Program-made: the position numbers and the translations under genes
The notes under the pieces: generated by a model
What the model was told of the DNA's origin: nothing
Seen by the model: the letters and a program-made list of their open reading frames with translations, nothing else
Database searches by the model: none
Part shown: positions 16,616 through 26,216 of the stretch, piece by piece
Numbering within the stretch: the first letter of the stretch is position 1
How the letters are laid out: the number at the start of each line of letters is the position of its first letter
Assembly: GCF_002795425.1 (NCBI RefSeq)
Contig: NZ_PHHA01000018.1
Location: 62,001-126,000 of the forward strand
From: Conservatibacter flavescens
GTDB taxonomy: Bacteria > Pseudomonadota > Gammaproteobacteria > Enterobacterales > Pasteurellaceae
DNA length: 64,000 nucleotides
Direction of reading: 5' to 3'

Positions 16616-17971
16616 TTAGAAACGATAGTTTAGATTTAAGCCGTAAAGATTTGCACTTGATTTAGAGCTATAATCTGCTTGTAATACAACACCGTTTGCA
16701 AGGGTTTCGGTTTCCACAAATTGTGTTTTGCTGCCACGAATATGGGTGTAACCAAAATCAGCTGAGAAATTTGGTGTAAATTTATAGGTTAGACCAACGC
16801 TATACCATGTACGATCTGTATCTGGGATTGAAGCACTTTTGTGTTGGCCGGCAGCTGTTTCATCATAAGCAATACCTGCACGCACAGTTAATGCATCATT
16901 TACATCATAGGTCGCACCTAATGCTAAACGTTGATTGTTTTTAAATTCTTCTTTCTTATATAAGGCATCACAAGTTTGTCCAGAGCTGACATAAGTACCA
17001 CATAGCTCTTTAAAGCGGTTCCAAGTGGTGTATTTGTAGCTGTAGTGCATTGCAAACTTATCAGTCATTTTATGATAACCAGAAAACTCCCAATATGCAG
17101 GCAAGTTTAAGGTTAATTCGCCCGTTGCGCCTAATGGATTTCTTGGACTAACTGCTGAGTTGTCTTTGAAATCAATGTTAATATGAGAGTGATAGGCTAA
17201 ACCAACACGGTTATTTTCATTGAAGTTATAGGTAACACCCGCGTTCCAGCCAAAACCCCATGCATCATCTTCTAAATGTGTAATTACGCTAGAAGAATTT
17301 AAATTTGGCGCTAGGCCTGCAGCAGCACGTTGTAAGTTAAGTAATGGGCTAACAACACCTGCAGTACGTTCTACTTTAGCTTTAGCATAAACAGCATTTA
17401 AACCTAAACCAATGCTCCAACCTTCAGAAATTTTATAGGCACCACTTAAATTAAGATTTAACGCAGTTAAATCGGTTGTACCACCAAATAGGCCCGCATT
17501 GTAGTCAGCATCGAATTCACTTTTCATACCGAAGTTGACATTCATACCACCACCTACAGCAAAGCGATCGTCAATAGGGTGGATATAATATAAGTTTGGT
17601 ACGAACGCTCCAGGTACAACGCTGTTGACATTGGCTGAGCCTGATGTTGAGCCAAATTGATTTGCCATTGCGATTGTGCCTGCGGCTAGTGGTGTTGAGC
17701 CGGTTAATTGAACATCACCATTTAAACGGATTTTAGAATCTACATAAACACCACCGATGCTAAACTCAGGGCGTTTAAATTGAGTCATTAACGCAGGGTT
17801 CGTTGCAACAACAGCTGCATTGTCAGCAATTGCTGCTTCACCAGCATAAGCGCGACCTAAGCCTGAGGTAGAGACTTCAGCAAGTTGGAAAGCTGCCGCT
17901 GAAGCGCCACTTGTTACAGAAATGAGAGCAGAAGCTAAAAGTGTTTTTGTTAATAAATTGGTTTTTGTCAT
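16616..17971 (-). CDS. fadL: Long-chain fatty acid outer membrane transporter
   Basis: A 451-residue outer-membrane beta-barrel. The signal peptide is cleaved after GASA (about residue 25); the mature N-terminal hatch AAFQLAEVSTSGLGRAYAGEAA, with its conserved NPA segment (ATNPALMTQF), is typical of FadL. The chain ends in LNYRF, an aromatic-terminated barrel signal. It imports long-chain fatty acids across the outer membrane. It is divergent from a yfcZ-like gene as in E. coli, and a FadR-like site lies between them. A Cys-containing extracellular loop (LCGTYVSSGQTCDALY) is present. Confidence 0.93.
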   Translation of the reverse strand: MTKTNLLTKTLLASALISVTSGASAAAFQLAEVSTSGLGRAYAGEAAIADNAAVVATNPALMTQFKRPEFSIGGVYVDSKIRLNGDVQLTGSTPLAAGTIAMANQFGSTSGSANVNSVVPGAFVPNLYYIHPIDDRFAVGGGMNVNFGMKSEFDADYNAGLFGGTTDLTALNLNLSGAYKISEGWSIGLGLNAVYAKAKVERTAGVVSPLLNLQRAAAGLAPNLNSSSVITHLEDDAWGFGWNAGVTYNFNENNRVGLAYHSHINIDFKDNSAVSPRNPLGATGELTLNLPAYWEFSGYHKMTDKFAMHYSYKYTTWNRFKELCGTYVSSGQTCDALYKKEEFKNNQRLALGATYDVNDALTVRAGIAYDETAAGQHKSASIPDTDRTWYSVGLTYKFTPNFSADFGYTHIRGSKTQFVETETLANGVVLQADYSSKSSANLYGLNLNYRF

Positions 17972-18103
17972 ATGAGTTGACCTTCACTAAAATTCAAAAG
18001 AAACGCTCGTAAGGTACGGAGCAATAAATAAAAATTATGATAATAGCAGCGAAATTTTAAATAAGAGTGTAGTGTCGTGCAAATTGATTTCGGTTATTTT
18101 GAT

Positions 18104-18119
18104 GGTGTTCAGACCAGTG
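18104..18119 (-). promoter_or_regulatory. FadR-like operator between fadL and yfcZ
   Basis: Read on the minus strand the site is CACTGGTCTGAACACC, against the FadR consensus AACTGGTCNGACCNGTT. The left half and centre (ACTGGTCTGA) match fully; the right half is degraded. It is 133 nt upstream of the fadL start. FadR control of fadL is established in enterobacteria; here it is inferred from the motif. Confidence 0.45.
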
Positions 18120-18231
18120 GAGAGTTTGATTTAAATCAATGAAGCATGGAATATCTCTTGGATTTCGCCAAAGTGCGGTTTATTTTGTTAGAATAATTGT
18201 AATTTTTCAACAATCTTGATAAGGATAGTGT

Positions 18232-18522
18232 ATGAGCGATTTAAAGTGTAAAGCAGAAGAAGCAAAAGTGTGTTGTTGTGTTGATGTCGGCACGGTGATT
18301 GATAATACTGATTGTAGCGTTGATTTTGAACAAATTTATGCTAGCGAGGCACAAGCAAAAGAAGCGTTAGCCTATTTAACGGAAAAGGCAAAAGAGGCCG
18401 AAAGCGAGCCGTGTGAGATTTATAGTGAAATTAAGCCGGTGACAGATGGATATGTATTAAAAGCCGTTTTTTCGTTTTGTTGTCAGGCGGAGACGATGAT
18501 TTTTCAGCTGTCGACTCGATAA
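18232..18522 (+). CDS. yfcZ: YfcZ/YiiS family small protein (DUF406)
   Basis: A 96-residue acidic cytoplasmic protein with a Cys-rich start (CKAEEAKVCCCVDVGTVIDN), the SEAQAKEALAYLTEKAKEAE helix and a C-terminal FSFCCQAETMIFQLSTR. It matches the YfcZ/YiiS family, whose function is unknown. In E. coli yfcZ is also the divergent neighbour of fadL, so the pairing is conserved and may indicate co-regulation. SD AAGGATAG precedes the ATG. The clustered Cys residues could bind a metal, but no evidence settles this. Confidence 0.82.
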   Translation: MSDLKCKAEEAKVCCCVDVGTVIDNTDCSVDFEQIYASEAQAKEALAYLTEKAKEAESEPCEIYSEIKPVTDGYVLKAVFSFCCQAETMIFQLSTR

Positions 18523-18652
18523 ACTTTATGTATGTTTTGGGGATTTATAGAATGTTTGGTTATATCAAATAGCATTTGACTCTTTGCCTTTTAATATTAA
18601 ATTCATTTATGATGAATTCAATAATTTTGATGATAACTAAAGGAAGTGTTTT

Positions 18653-19198
18653 ATGTCCCAATTTCAAATTCATACGATTGAATCAGCACCTGAAGAGGCG
18701 AAAGAGTCACTCAAAGCTGTGCAGCAAACCAATGGCTTTATCCCTAATTTAATTGGTGTATTAGCGAATGCCCCTACAGCATTAGAAACTTACCGTACAG
18801 TGGGTGCGATTAATGGGCGTAATAGTTTAACAGCGGAAGAACGCGAGGTTGTACAGATTACGGCGGCAGTCGTAAATGGTTGTGGTTTTTGTGTGGCAGG
18901 CCATACAAAGATTGCACTAAAATTACTGAAGATGCCACAGCAAGTAGTCGATGCTATTCGTGCGACGGGGCGCATTGAAGATAATGCCAAATTGGACACT
19001 TTAGCGCGTTTTACATTAGCCGTAATATTACAAAAAGCGAAATTAACGCCTGCGCAATTAGAGGAGTTTTTCAAGGCTGGATATAACCAGCAAAATGCGA
19101 TAGATGTTATTTTAGGGGTAAGTTTGGCGACTTTGTGTAATTATGTGAATAATATTGCGGAGACACCGATTAATCCTGAATTACAAGCATTTGCTTAA
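18653..19198 (+). CDS. AhpD/carboxymuconolactone decarboxylase-like protein
   Basis: A 181-residue all-helical protein of the AhpD-like family. It carries the redox motif CGFCVAGHTKIAL (C-x-x-C-x3-H, residues about 79-87) preceded by the usual LTAEEREVVQITAAVVNGC. Members act as peroxidase-type reductases with an active CXXC; the physiological reductant and substrate of this one are unknown. The gene is monocistronic, ending at a strong bidirectional terminator shared with lysS. SD AAAGGAAG precedes the start. Confidence 0.85.
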   Translation: MSQFQIHTIESAPEEAKESLKAVQQTNGFIPNLIGVLANAPTALETYRTVGAINGRNSLTAEEREVVQITAAVVNGCGFCVAGHTKIALKLLKMPQQVVDAIRATGRIEDNAKLDTLARFTLAVILQKAKLTPAQLEEFFKAGYNQQNAIDVILGVSLATLCNYVNNIAETPINPELQAFA

Positions 19199-19210
19199 TC
19201 TCAGTAATAA

Positions 19211-19258
19211 AAAAACAGTGGCCACATGAGAATATGTCTTATTGTGGCCACTGTTTTT
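19211..19258. terminator. Bidirectional terminator between the AhpD-like gene and lysS
   Basis: A perfect 16-bp inverted repeat, AAAAACAGTGGCCACA (19211-19226) and TGTGGCCACTGTTTTT (19243-19258), encloses a 16-base loop. T tracts on both strands suit termination of both convergent genes. Confidence 0.92.
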
Positions 19259-19269
19259 ATTTTTCTATA

Positions 19270-20775
19270 TTAAGATTTATGTTTCATCGCTGGGAATAAA
19301 ATCACATCACGAATTGAGGCTGCATTGGCAAATAGCATAGCAAGACGGTCGATGCCCAAACCTTCTCCTGCGGTTGGAGGCAAGCCATGTTCAAGTGCAA
19401 CCACGAAATCGTCATCTTTAAACATCGCTTCATCATCACCAGCCTCTTTCGCTGCAACTTGCGCATCAAAACGCGCTGCTTGATCTTCCGCATCATTTAA
19501 TTCCGAGAATCCGTTACCAATTTCACGTCCACCAATAAATAATTCAAAACGATCTGTTACTTCAGGGTTTTCATCATTACGACGTGCTAATGGCGAGATT
19601 TCTGCAGGGTGCGCCATTAAGAAAGTTGGCTGAATTAAATGATGTTCAGCGACTTCTTCAAAAATTGCATTTACCACAGAACCTAGTCCCCAAGATTTTT
19701 GGATTTCGATACCGCACTTTTTCGCTAATGCACAGGCTTTATCAAAATCGTGCAACTCTTCCATAGTAATGTTGTTACCGTATTTTACAATGGCGTCATG
19801 CATTGTAATTCGTTCAAATGGTTTGCCAAAATCAAACTCATATTCGCCGTATGGTACGATGGTGGTACCGAGAATATCTAAAGCTAATTTACGCAATAAT
19901 TCTTCAGTATTATCCATTAAATCGTGATAATCCGCATAGGCTTGGTAGTATTCAATCATGGTAAATTCAGGGTTATGACGAACAGATACGCCCTCGTTAC
20001 GGAAATTCCGGTTAAGTTCAAATACGCGCTCAAAACCACCGACAACTAAACGTTTTAAATAAAGCTCAGGTGCGATACGTAAGTACATATCAATATCTAA
20101 GGCGTTATGATGGGTTACAAAAGGACGCGCTGCAGCACCACCAGGGATAACTTGTAACATTGGGGTTTCCACTTCAATAAAGCCTTTAGAAATAAAGTAT
20201 TCACGCATACCTGCAATCACTTTCGAGCGAATGACAAAGGTGCGGCGAGAATCCTCATTGGCAATTAAATCTAAATAACGTTGGCGGTAGCGGGTTTCCA
20301 TATCGCTTAAACCATGGAATTTATCAGGTAATGGGCGTAGTGCTTTAGTCAGTAATTGAACCTCGTGCGCTTTCACGGTCAATTCGTTGGTTTTGGTTTT
20401 GAATAATGTGCCTTTAACCCCAACAATATCGCCCAAATCCCATTGGCCGACGTCTTCTTTATAAACACCTTCTGGTAAATTATCACGAGCGATATAAAGT
20501 TGAATACGTCCGCTCATATCTTGTAAAGTCACGAACGTTGCTTTCCCCATAATACGACGGGTCATAATACGACCAGCGACAGCGACTTCAATAGCTTGTT
20601 CTTTAAGTGATTCGGCCTCTTGAGCATCATAATCATCGTGTAAATCTTGGGCTAAGGCATTGCGACGAAAAGTGTTAGGAAAGGCATTGCCTTTAGCGCG
20701 TAGTGCAGCCAATTTTTCGCGTCGTACCAGCATTTCGCCGTTAAAGTCTAATTCTTGAGATTGTTGTTCTGACAT
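19270..20775 (-). CDS. lysS: Lysyl-tRNA synthetase, class II
   Basis: A 501-residue class II aminoacyl-tRNA synthetase charging tRNA-Lys. It has an N-terminal OB-fold anticodon-binding domain (about 55-145, with [22 protein letters not shown]) and a catalytic core. Core motifs are [18 protein letters not shown], motif 2 [23 protein letters not shown], and motif 3 [24 protein letters not shown] near the C-terminus. It follows prfB by 98 nt on the same strand, the conserved prfB-lysS pair of gammaproteobacteria. Length matches E. coli LysS (505). Confidence 0.97.
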   Translation of the reverse strand: MSEQQSQELDFNGEMLVRREKLAALRAKGNAFPNTFRRNALAQDLHDDYDAQEAESLKEQAIEVAVAGRIMTRRIMGKATFVTLQDMSGRIQLYIARDNLPEGVYKEDVGQWDLGDIVGVKGTLFKTKTNELTVKAHEVQLLTKALRPLPDKFHGLSDMETRYRQRYLDLIANEDSRRTFVIRSKVIAGMREYFISKGFIEVETPMLQVIPGGAAARPFVTHHNALDIDMYLRIAPELYLKRLVVGGFERVFELNRNFRNEGVSVRHNPEFTMIEYYQAYADYHDLMDNTEELLRKLALDILGTTIVPYGEYEFDFGKPFERITMHDAIVKYGNNITMEELHDFDKACALAKKCGIEIQKSWGLGSVVNAIFEEVAEHHLIQPTFLMAHPAEISPLARRNDENPEVTDRFELFIGGREIGNGFSELNDAEDQAARFDAQVAAKEAGDDEAMFKDDDFVVALEHGLPPTAGEGLGIDRLAMLFANAASIRDVILFPAMKHKS

Positions 20776-20873
20776 TTTGGTTTACCTTGTTAATTTTATT
20801 GTAGAGATACCTTATAAGGTCTCTTTTCACTATTCAAATGGTATAAGAGGGCAGGGAAAACCCGCCCCACTCG

Positions 20874-21972
20874 TTATAATCCCGCTTTCAAACTCGCTTC
20901 AATAAAGCGATCTAAGTCACCGTCTAATACAGCTTGAGTATTGCGGTTTTCTACACCGGTACGTAGATCCTTAATACGCGCATCATCTAATACGTAAGAA
21001 CGGATTTGGCTTCCCCAGCCAATATCGGATTTACTTTCTTCCATAGCTTGTTTTTCGGCATTCTTTTTCGCCATTTCCAATTCATACAGTTTGGCTTTTA
21101 GTTGTTTCATTGCCTGATCTTTGTTTTGGTGCTGTGAACGACCGTTTTGACATTGCACCACAATGCCGCTTGGCACATGGGTAATTCGTACCGCACTTTC
21201 GGTTTTATTGACGTGCTGACCACCGGCCCCTGACGCGCGGTAGACATCAATCCGCAAATCAGCTGGGTTAATTTCGATATCAATATCATCATCAATTTCA
21301 GGATAAACAAACGCTGCAGCAAAGGAAGTATGGCGACGATTATTGGAGTCGAATGGGCTTTTTCGCACTAAGCGGTGAATACCTGTTTCCGTCCGTAGCC
21401 AACCAAAAGCATACTCGCCACTGACTTTAATGGTTGCAGATTTTAAACCTGCAACATCGCCGTCAGATACTTCAATTAATTCTGTTTTAAAGCCTTTACT
21501 TTCAGCCCAGCGTAAATACATACGGAGTAGCATTTCAGTCCAGTCTTGGGCTTCTGTACCGCCTGAGCCTGCTTGTAAGTCCACATAGCAATCAGCGCCA
21601 TCATGAGGGCCACTAAACATACGGCGGAATTCCAATAAGGCGAGTTTTTGTTCTAATTCATCAAGTTCGGCAACCGCTTCATTGAATGTTTCTTCATCTT
21701 CAGCTTCGACAGCGAGTTCAAGTAAACCTTCTACGTCCTCCAAACCTTGATCTAAACTACGGATCGTTTCCACAACGGCTTCTAGAGCAGAACGTTCCTT
21801 ACCTAAAGCTTGTGCTTTTTCAGGATCATTCCAAACATCAGGTTGTTCTAATTCTGCATTAACTTCTTCTAAACGCTCTACTTTGACCTCAAAGTCAAAG
21901 ATACCCCCGAAGTACATGGGTACGCGCTGTTAAATCGGCAATTTTATTTTTGACAGGATTAACTTCAAACAT
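20874..21972 (-). CDS. prfB: Peptide chain release factor 2 (programmed +1 frameshift)
   Basis: RF2 terminates translation at UGA and UAA. The reading starts at an ATG at 21972 ([10 protein letters not shown], the E. coli RF2 start; another ATG lies 3 nt upstream). It runs 25 codons to an in-frame TGA at 21897-21895, then continues in the +1 frame to 20874. The joined protein has RF2 motifs: GGQ in [21 protein letters not shown] tripeptide in [12 protein letters not shown], and [16 protein letters not shown]. Calling a start in the shifted frame alone (ATG at 21917) would miss the true N-terminus. It is upstream of lysS. Confidence 0.97.
21895..21909 (-). other. RF2 programmed +1 frameshift site
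   Basis: Read on the minus strand the site is CGG-GGG-TAT-CTT-TGA-C. The G run is the internal Shine-Dalgarno and CTT-TGA-C the slip site where the ribosome moves +1 (CTT then GAC). The TGA is codon 26, as in E. coli. Low RF2 lets the shift occur, giving autoregulation. Confidence 0.96.
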
Positions 21973-22226
21973 CATCGTATTTTAAGTGATTTATTTCTAA
22001 CTTATAAAGTTGTAGATTATAAGCTATTTTCTCGCATTATGGTAGGGTCATCAACGTGATTCAGTGTACGGAAATGGACAAAATCACGCGCATCACTAAT
22101 GATAAAACAGGAACATAAATGAAAACTAGGCATAGTTTATTATGTTATGATATATTGCGCAGGTTTTAAGTTTTGTTTAAAACTCTTTAACTTTAAATAA
22201 TATATTGAATATTTTAGGAAAGCGTT

Positions 22227-23060
22227 ATGAAATCAGAATTAGATACCAGTAATTTATCACGTCGTGACAAAATGGCGATTGAAGAACATGAGCGCCTAAG
22301 CCCTCGTTTACTTTATGAAATTATCCGTCAAGACGGGATTGAAGAGCTGACACGCCCTACTAAAGCATTAGTATTTTCAGGCATTACCGCAGGGCTTGTT
22401 GTGACATTTTCGTTTATTTTTAAAGCAATTTTCACCGCGTACATGCCAGATGAGCCTTGGGCTCCACTTATTTCGAATATGGGGTATACCGTTGGCTTTT
22501 TATTGGTGATTTTAGGGCGTATGCAGCTGTTTACCGAAAATACGATTACGACAGTTGTGCCGTTGTTTAGCCCCCTTAGCATGAAAAAAATTGTCGCGGT
22601 GGCACGTTTGTGGTTTATTGTGTTAGTTTCAAATTTGATCGGAACCACATTAGCCGCGCTGTTTTTACAAAATAGCCATGTATTAAATCCGAATTTTTTC
22701 GAAGCATTAAATGATATTGCACATCATGTAAAAGGATTTTCTGTTAGTGATAATATTTGGAAAGGCATTCCTGCCGGTATTTTGATAGCCTCAATTGTGT
22801 GGATGATGCCAACGGTAAATAGCGGGAAATTTTTAATGATCTTTTTCTTTATTTACTTAATTGCATTAGGTGATTTTGCGCATGTTGTAGTAGGATCAGC
22901 AGAAATGGCATATTTGGTTTTTCGTGGTGAAGCAAGTTTGTATGATTATTTTATTACATTCTTACTACCAACAGGGCTGGGAAATATTTTAGGTGGCACT
23001 GTGGTTTTCACGATGATGATCTATGGCCAAGTGAATGATGAAATTGGTAAAAATAATTAA
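22227..23060 (+). CDS. Formate/nitrite transporter (FNT) family protein, YfdC-like
   Basis: A 277-residue membrane protein with six hydrophobic segments after a charged N-terminus of about 50 residues. FNT-type stretches are visible: LVFSGITAGLVVTFSFIFKA, FLLVILGRMQLFTENTITTV, GIPAGILIASIVWM and PTGLGNILGGTVVF. It resembles E. coli YfdC more than FocA or NirC, judging by the long charged N-terminus (RRDKMAIEEHERLSPRLLYEIIRQDG). Substrate is unknown. SD AGGAAAGC precedes the ATG. dsbC begins 13 nt after its stop, so the two are probably co-transcribed. Confidence 0.82.
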   Translation: MKSELDTSNLSRRDKMAIEEHERLSPRLLYEIIRQDGIEELTRPTKALVFSGITAGLVVTFSFIFKAIFTAYMPDEPWAPLISNMGYTVGFLLVILGRMQLFTENTITTVVPLFSPLSMKKIVAVARLWFIVLVSNLIGTTLAALFLQNSHVLNPNFFEALNDIAHHVKGFSVSDNIWKGIPAGILIASIVWMMPTVNSGKFLMIFFFIYLIALGDFAHVVVGSAEMAYLVFRGEASLYDYFITFLLPTGLGNILGGTVVFTMMIYGQVNDEIGKNN

Positions 23061-23073
23061 TTGGAATGAAAAA

Positions 23074-23754
23074 ATGAAAAAATTTTTGACCGCACTTTTA
23101 ATACTAAGCTCAGCAACAGTTTGGGCAAATGAGACAATTACGAGTAAATTAAAAGGATTAGGTGTTGAAGAAATCGAAATAAAAAGCTCACCAATCAAGG
23201 GATTAAAAACTGTCATAACAGAACAGGGAGTTTTATATGTCACTGATGATGGAAAATATGTTTTACAAGGTTCGCTTTATGAGTTAACAGAAAAAGGTCC
23301 TGTAGATATTGGAAGTCAGTTTTTATTTGAGAAATTAAATAGTTATCAGAAAGAGATGATTATTTATCCGGCAAAAAATGAAAAACATGTAGTGACGGTA
23401 TTTATGGATATTACGTGTCATTATTGTAATTTGTTGCATAAACAAATTAAGGATTATAATGATTTAGGTATTACTGTTCGTTATTTAGCGTTTCCTCGTG
23501 GTGGTATGAATACACAAACGGCTAGACAAATGGAAGCCATTTGGACAGAAAAAGATCCCGCATTTGCGTTAAATGAGGCAGAAAAAGGCAATATGCCAAA
23601 AAACCTAAAAACGCCAAATATCGTGAAAAAACATTATGATTTAGGCGTGCAATATGGTGTGCGCGGTACACCGAGTATTGTGACTGAAACAGGTGAAATG
23701 ATTGGAGGTTATTTAGAACCAAAACAATTGTTAGCCGCCTTAGAAGAAAAATAA
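23074..23754 (+). CDS. dsbC: Periplasmic thiol:disulfide isomerase DsbC
   Basis: A protein of about 226 residues: signal peptide MKKFLTALLILSSATVWA, N-terminal dimerisation domain (SKLKGLGVEEIEIKSSPIKGLKTV), linker, and a thioredoxin-fold domain with the active site DITCHYCNLLHKQ and cis-Pro in VRGTPSIVTETG. It reshuffles wrong disulfides in the periplasm. The active site is CHYC rather than the E. coli CGYC. The start is placed at the ATG at 23074, which gives a clean signal peptide; the upstream in-frame ATG at 23035 lies inside the previous gene. An uptake core overlaps codons 6-8. recJ follows, as in E. coli and H. influenzae. Confidence 0.93.
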   Translation: MKKFLTALLILSSATVWANETITSKLKGLGVEEIEIKSSPIKGLKTVITEQGVLYVTDDGKYVLQGSLYELTEKGPVDIGSQFLFEKLNSYQKEMIIYPAKNEKHVVTVFMDITCHYCNLLHKQIKDYNDLGITVRYLAFPRGGMNTQTARQMEAIWTEKDPAFALNEAEKGNMPKNLKTPNIVKKHYDLGVQYGVRGTPSIVTETGEMIGGYLEPKQLLAALEEK

Positions 23755-23762
23755 CTCAGAAC

Positions 23763-23791
23763 ACAGGGCGATAGTCGCCCTGTATTTTATT
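23763..23791 (+). terminator. Terminator-like hairpin after dsbC
   Basis: ACAGGGCGA and TCGCCCTGT form a 9-bp stem with a TAG loop, followed by ATTTTATT. It sits 8 nt after the dsbC stop and 24 nt before recJ, so it may attenuate read-through into recJ. Confidence 0.8.
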
Positions 23792-23814
23792 AGTCCGTCC
23801 AGTATAACATTTCC

Positions 23815-25533
23815 ATGAACAAAATTATTCAGCGTCGCGCGATTCCTGATAGCCAGCAGGTCTGCGAAGATACTTTGCTCGATCGCATATATCGTGCTCG
23901 CCAAATTAAAGAGTCACAACAATTAGACCATACTTTGCAAGCTATGTTAGCGCCAAATCTGTTTTCAGGCATGGACATGGCTGTTGATTTACTCGTTATG
24001 GCTCGTCAACAGCAACAGAAAATAGTCATTGTGGGCGATTTTGATGCAGATGGCGCGACAAGTACCGCGTTAACTGTGTTGGCTTTGCGCCAATTGGGAT
24101 TTACTGATGTAGATTATTTAGTCCCGAATCGGTTTGAGCAAGGGTATGGATTGAGTGTGGCTGTCGCGGAGATGGCGTTAGAGAAAGGCGTAGAATTGCT
24201 AGTCACAGTTGATAATGGCGTTTCATCATTGGAGGGCGTCAGTTATTTGAGAGAGAAAGGGGTTAAGGTGTTAATCACTGATCACCACTTACCGCCAGAG
24301 ACTTTGCCGAATGCTGATGCGATTATTAATCCAAATTTGCCCCAATGTGGTTTTCCATCTAAAAATTTGGCTGGCGTGGGCGTGGCATTTTATGTGATGC
24401 TGGCTTTGCGTGCGGCATTGCGACAATTGGGTGTGTTTGATGTGAAAACCCAACCGGATTTTAGGCATTTACTTGATCTTGTGGCCTTAGGTACTGTTGC
24501 AGATGTAGTGCCTTTAGATCAAAATAATCGTATATTAGTCCATCAAGGGTTGATGCGTATGCAGGCGCAACTTTGTCGTCCAGGTATTCGGGCATTAACG
24601 GAAGTCGCCAATCGAGAATTGAGTCAGTTGACGACCGCTGATCTTGGTTTTTCTCTTGCCCCTCGTTTGAATGCGGCTGGGCGTTTGGACAATATGTCTG
24701 TCGGGGTGGAGCTATTATTGGCGGATAACATGGAAACCGCTCGTGCGTTAGCGTTAGATTTAGACAGTTTGAATCAAACTCGCAAAGAAATTGAACAAGG
24801 CATGAAATTAGAAGCCTTAGAAATTTGCCGAAATTTAACCGCACTTAAACAGACATTGCCTTTTGGGATCGTGTTATATCAAGCTGACTGGCATCAGGGA
24901 GTACTGGGCATTTTAGCTTCTCGGATTAAAGATCAATTTCATCGGCCTGTGATTGCGTTCGCCCAAGATAGTGAAGGGATATTGAAAGGTTCAGCACGTT
25001 CTATCGAGGGGTTGCATATGCGTGATGCATTGGAACGTATTCATCAACATAATCCACAAATTATGTTAAAATTTGGTGGGCATGCAATGGCTGCAGGATT
25101 GAGCATTTATGCGGAACATTTATCACAATTTCAGACATTATTTAATCAAATTGTGACAGAATGGCTTGATGAAGATCGCTTAAAAGGCGTGATTTGGACT
25201 GATGGCGAATTATCTAGCCATGAGCTTAATTTGACAAATGCAGAAAAAATTAGGCAAGCGGGACCATGGGGGCAAGCATTTCCTGAGCCTTGCTTTGATG
25301 GTGAGTTTCGTATTTTACAGCAGCGCTTAGTCGGTGAGCGGCATTTAAAAATGATGGTTGAACCGAAACAGGGTGGACCTTTGCTTGATGCGATCGCGTT
25401 TAATATTGATACGCGCTATTATCCAGATCCGTCTATTAAAGTGGCTAAACTTGCTTATCAATTAGATGTAAACGAGTATCGTGGAAATCGAACTGTGCAA
25501 CTATTGGTTGATTATATCGAACCGACATTGTAG
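23815..25533 (+). CDS. recJ: Single-stranded-DNA-specific exonuclease RecJ
   Basis: A 572-residue DHH-family 5'-3' exonuclease acting in recombination, mismatch and base-excision repair. Metal-binding motifs are VGDFDADGATSTAL (about 75), LVTVDNGVSS, ITDHHLPPE (DHH) and the DHHA1 domain motif KFGGHAMAAGLSI. APRLNAAGRLDNM precedes the DHHA1 part, and a C-terminal OB-like region follows. Length matches E. coli RecJ (577). An uptake core lies at 24838. The next gene begins 5 nt after its stop. Confidence 0.96.
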   Translation: MNKIIQRRAIPDSQQVCEDTLLDRIYRARQIKESQQLDHTLQAMLAPNLFSGMDMAVDLLVMARQQQQKIVIVGDFDADGATSTALTVLALRQLGFTDVDYLVPNRFEQGYGLSVAVAEMALEKGVELLVTVDNGVSSLEGVSYLREKGVKVLITDHHLPPETLPNADAIINPNLPQCGFPSKNLAGVGVAFYVMLALRAALRQLGVFDVKTQPDFRHLLDLVALGTVADVVPLDQNNRILVHQGLMRMQAQLCRPGIRALTEVANRELSQLTTADLGFSLAPRLNAAGRLDNMSVGVELLLADNMETARALALDLDSLNQTRKEIEQGMKLEALEICRNLTALKQTLPFGIVLYQADWHQGVLGILASRIKDQFHRPVIAFAQDSEGILKGSARSIEGLHMRDALERIHQHNPQIMLKFGGHAMAAGLSIYAEHLSQFQTLFNQIVTEWLDEDRLKGVIWTDGELSSHELNLTNAEKIRQAGPWGQAFPEPCFDGEFRILQQRLVGERHLKMMVEPKQGGPLLDAIAFNIDTRYYPDPSIKVAKLAYQLDVNEYRGNRTVQLLVDYIEPTL

Positions 25534-25538
25534 GGATC

Positions 25539-26216
25539 ATGCGTAAATTTTGTCTTTTCATTTTATTATTGTGTACTTTCTCTGTTCAAGGCGAAACCTT
25601 GATAGCGCAAAATTTTGAGAAAAATATACCGCACTTTGAGGACGGTGTTGATTATTTCTCATATCGGGTTCCAATTAATATTGAGAACCGCAAGGATAAA
25701 AAAATTATTATTCAATCCTTTTTTGCCTATGATTGTCGTATTTGTTCGCAAGCACAAGATGTACTGAGTTTATATGCACAGATTCACCCTCATACAATCT
25801 ATCTTGAGAAACACCCGGTTGCGACTGAGGAGGCAAAATATTCAGCTAATGTGTATTTTAGTTTACAGGCCCTTGATCGGGACGATTTAGCGGATCTACT
25901 TTTGTTTGAGGCGGAAAAAGATACGCATAGTACCTTATTAAATTTGACAAACTTATTGCAATGGGGCGCTAGAAACGGCATTCCCGATCAGCAGTTTTTA
26001 GAGTTTTTACAATCAGAGCAAGTAGCAAAGAAAACGGAAGAAGCGATTTATTTAACTGATAAATATGGCGTATTCACGATTCCTTTTGTGGTGATTGATG
26101 GTAAATATGTGCTAACGCAAAGCACTTTATATAATGATGATTATGCTTTTGCTGTTTTGGATTTTCTAGTGGATAGAGTAGAGCAAGAGCGTATGATGAG
26201 CGGAGAAAATAAATGA
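25539..26216 (+). CDS. DsbA-family periplasmic thiol oxidoreductase-like protein
   Basis: A 225-residue exported protein: signal peptide [18 protein letters not shown], thioredoxin-like start [19 protein letters not shown] with a CRIC redox motif, and [13 protein letters not shown] with a cis-Pro. A helical insertion separates them, as in DsbA. The CRIC dipeptide differs from the CPHC of canonical DsbA, so redox potential and partners may differ. It lies in one run with dsbC and recJ and overlaps mtnN by 4 nt (ATGA). An uptake core is at 25628. Function beyond thiol chemistry is not established. Confidence 0.75.
   Translation: MRKFCLFILLLCTFSVQGETLIAQNFEKNIPHFEDGVDYFSYRVPINIENRKDKKIIIQSFFAYDCRICSQAQDVLSLYAQIHPHTIYLEKHPVATEEAKYSANVYFSLQALDRDDLADLLLFEAEKDTHSTLLNLTNLLQWGARNGIPDQQFLEFLQSEQVAKKTEEAIYLTDKYGVFTIPFVVIDGKYVLTQSTLYNDDYAFAVLDFLVDRVEQERMMSGENK

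Noticed and set aside
16459-16665. Plus-strand frame of 68 codons between ogt and fadL
   Set aside because: It runs through the fadL-side hairpin into the fadL coding strand on the opposite side and resembles no protein.
21898-21917. prfB starting at the ATG at 21917 in the shifted frame
   Set aside because: It skips the real N-terminus and the programmed frameshift, whose signals are all present.
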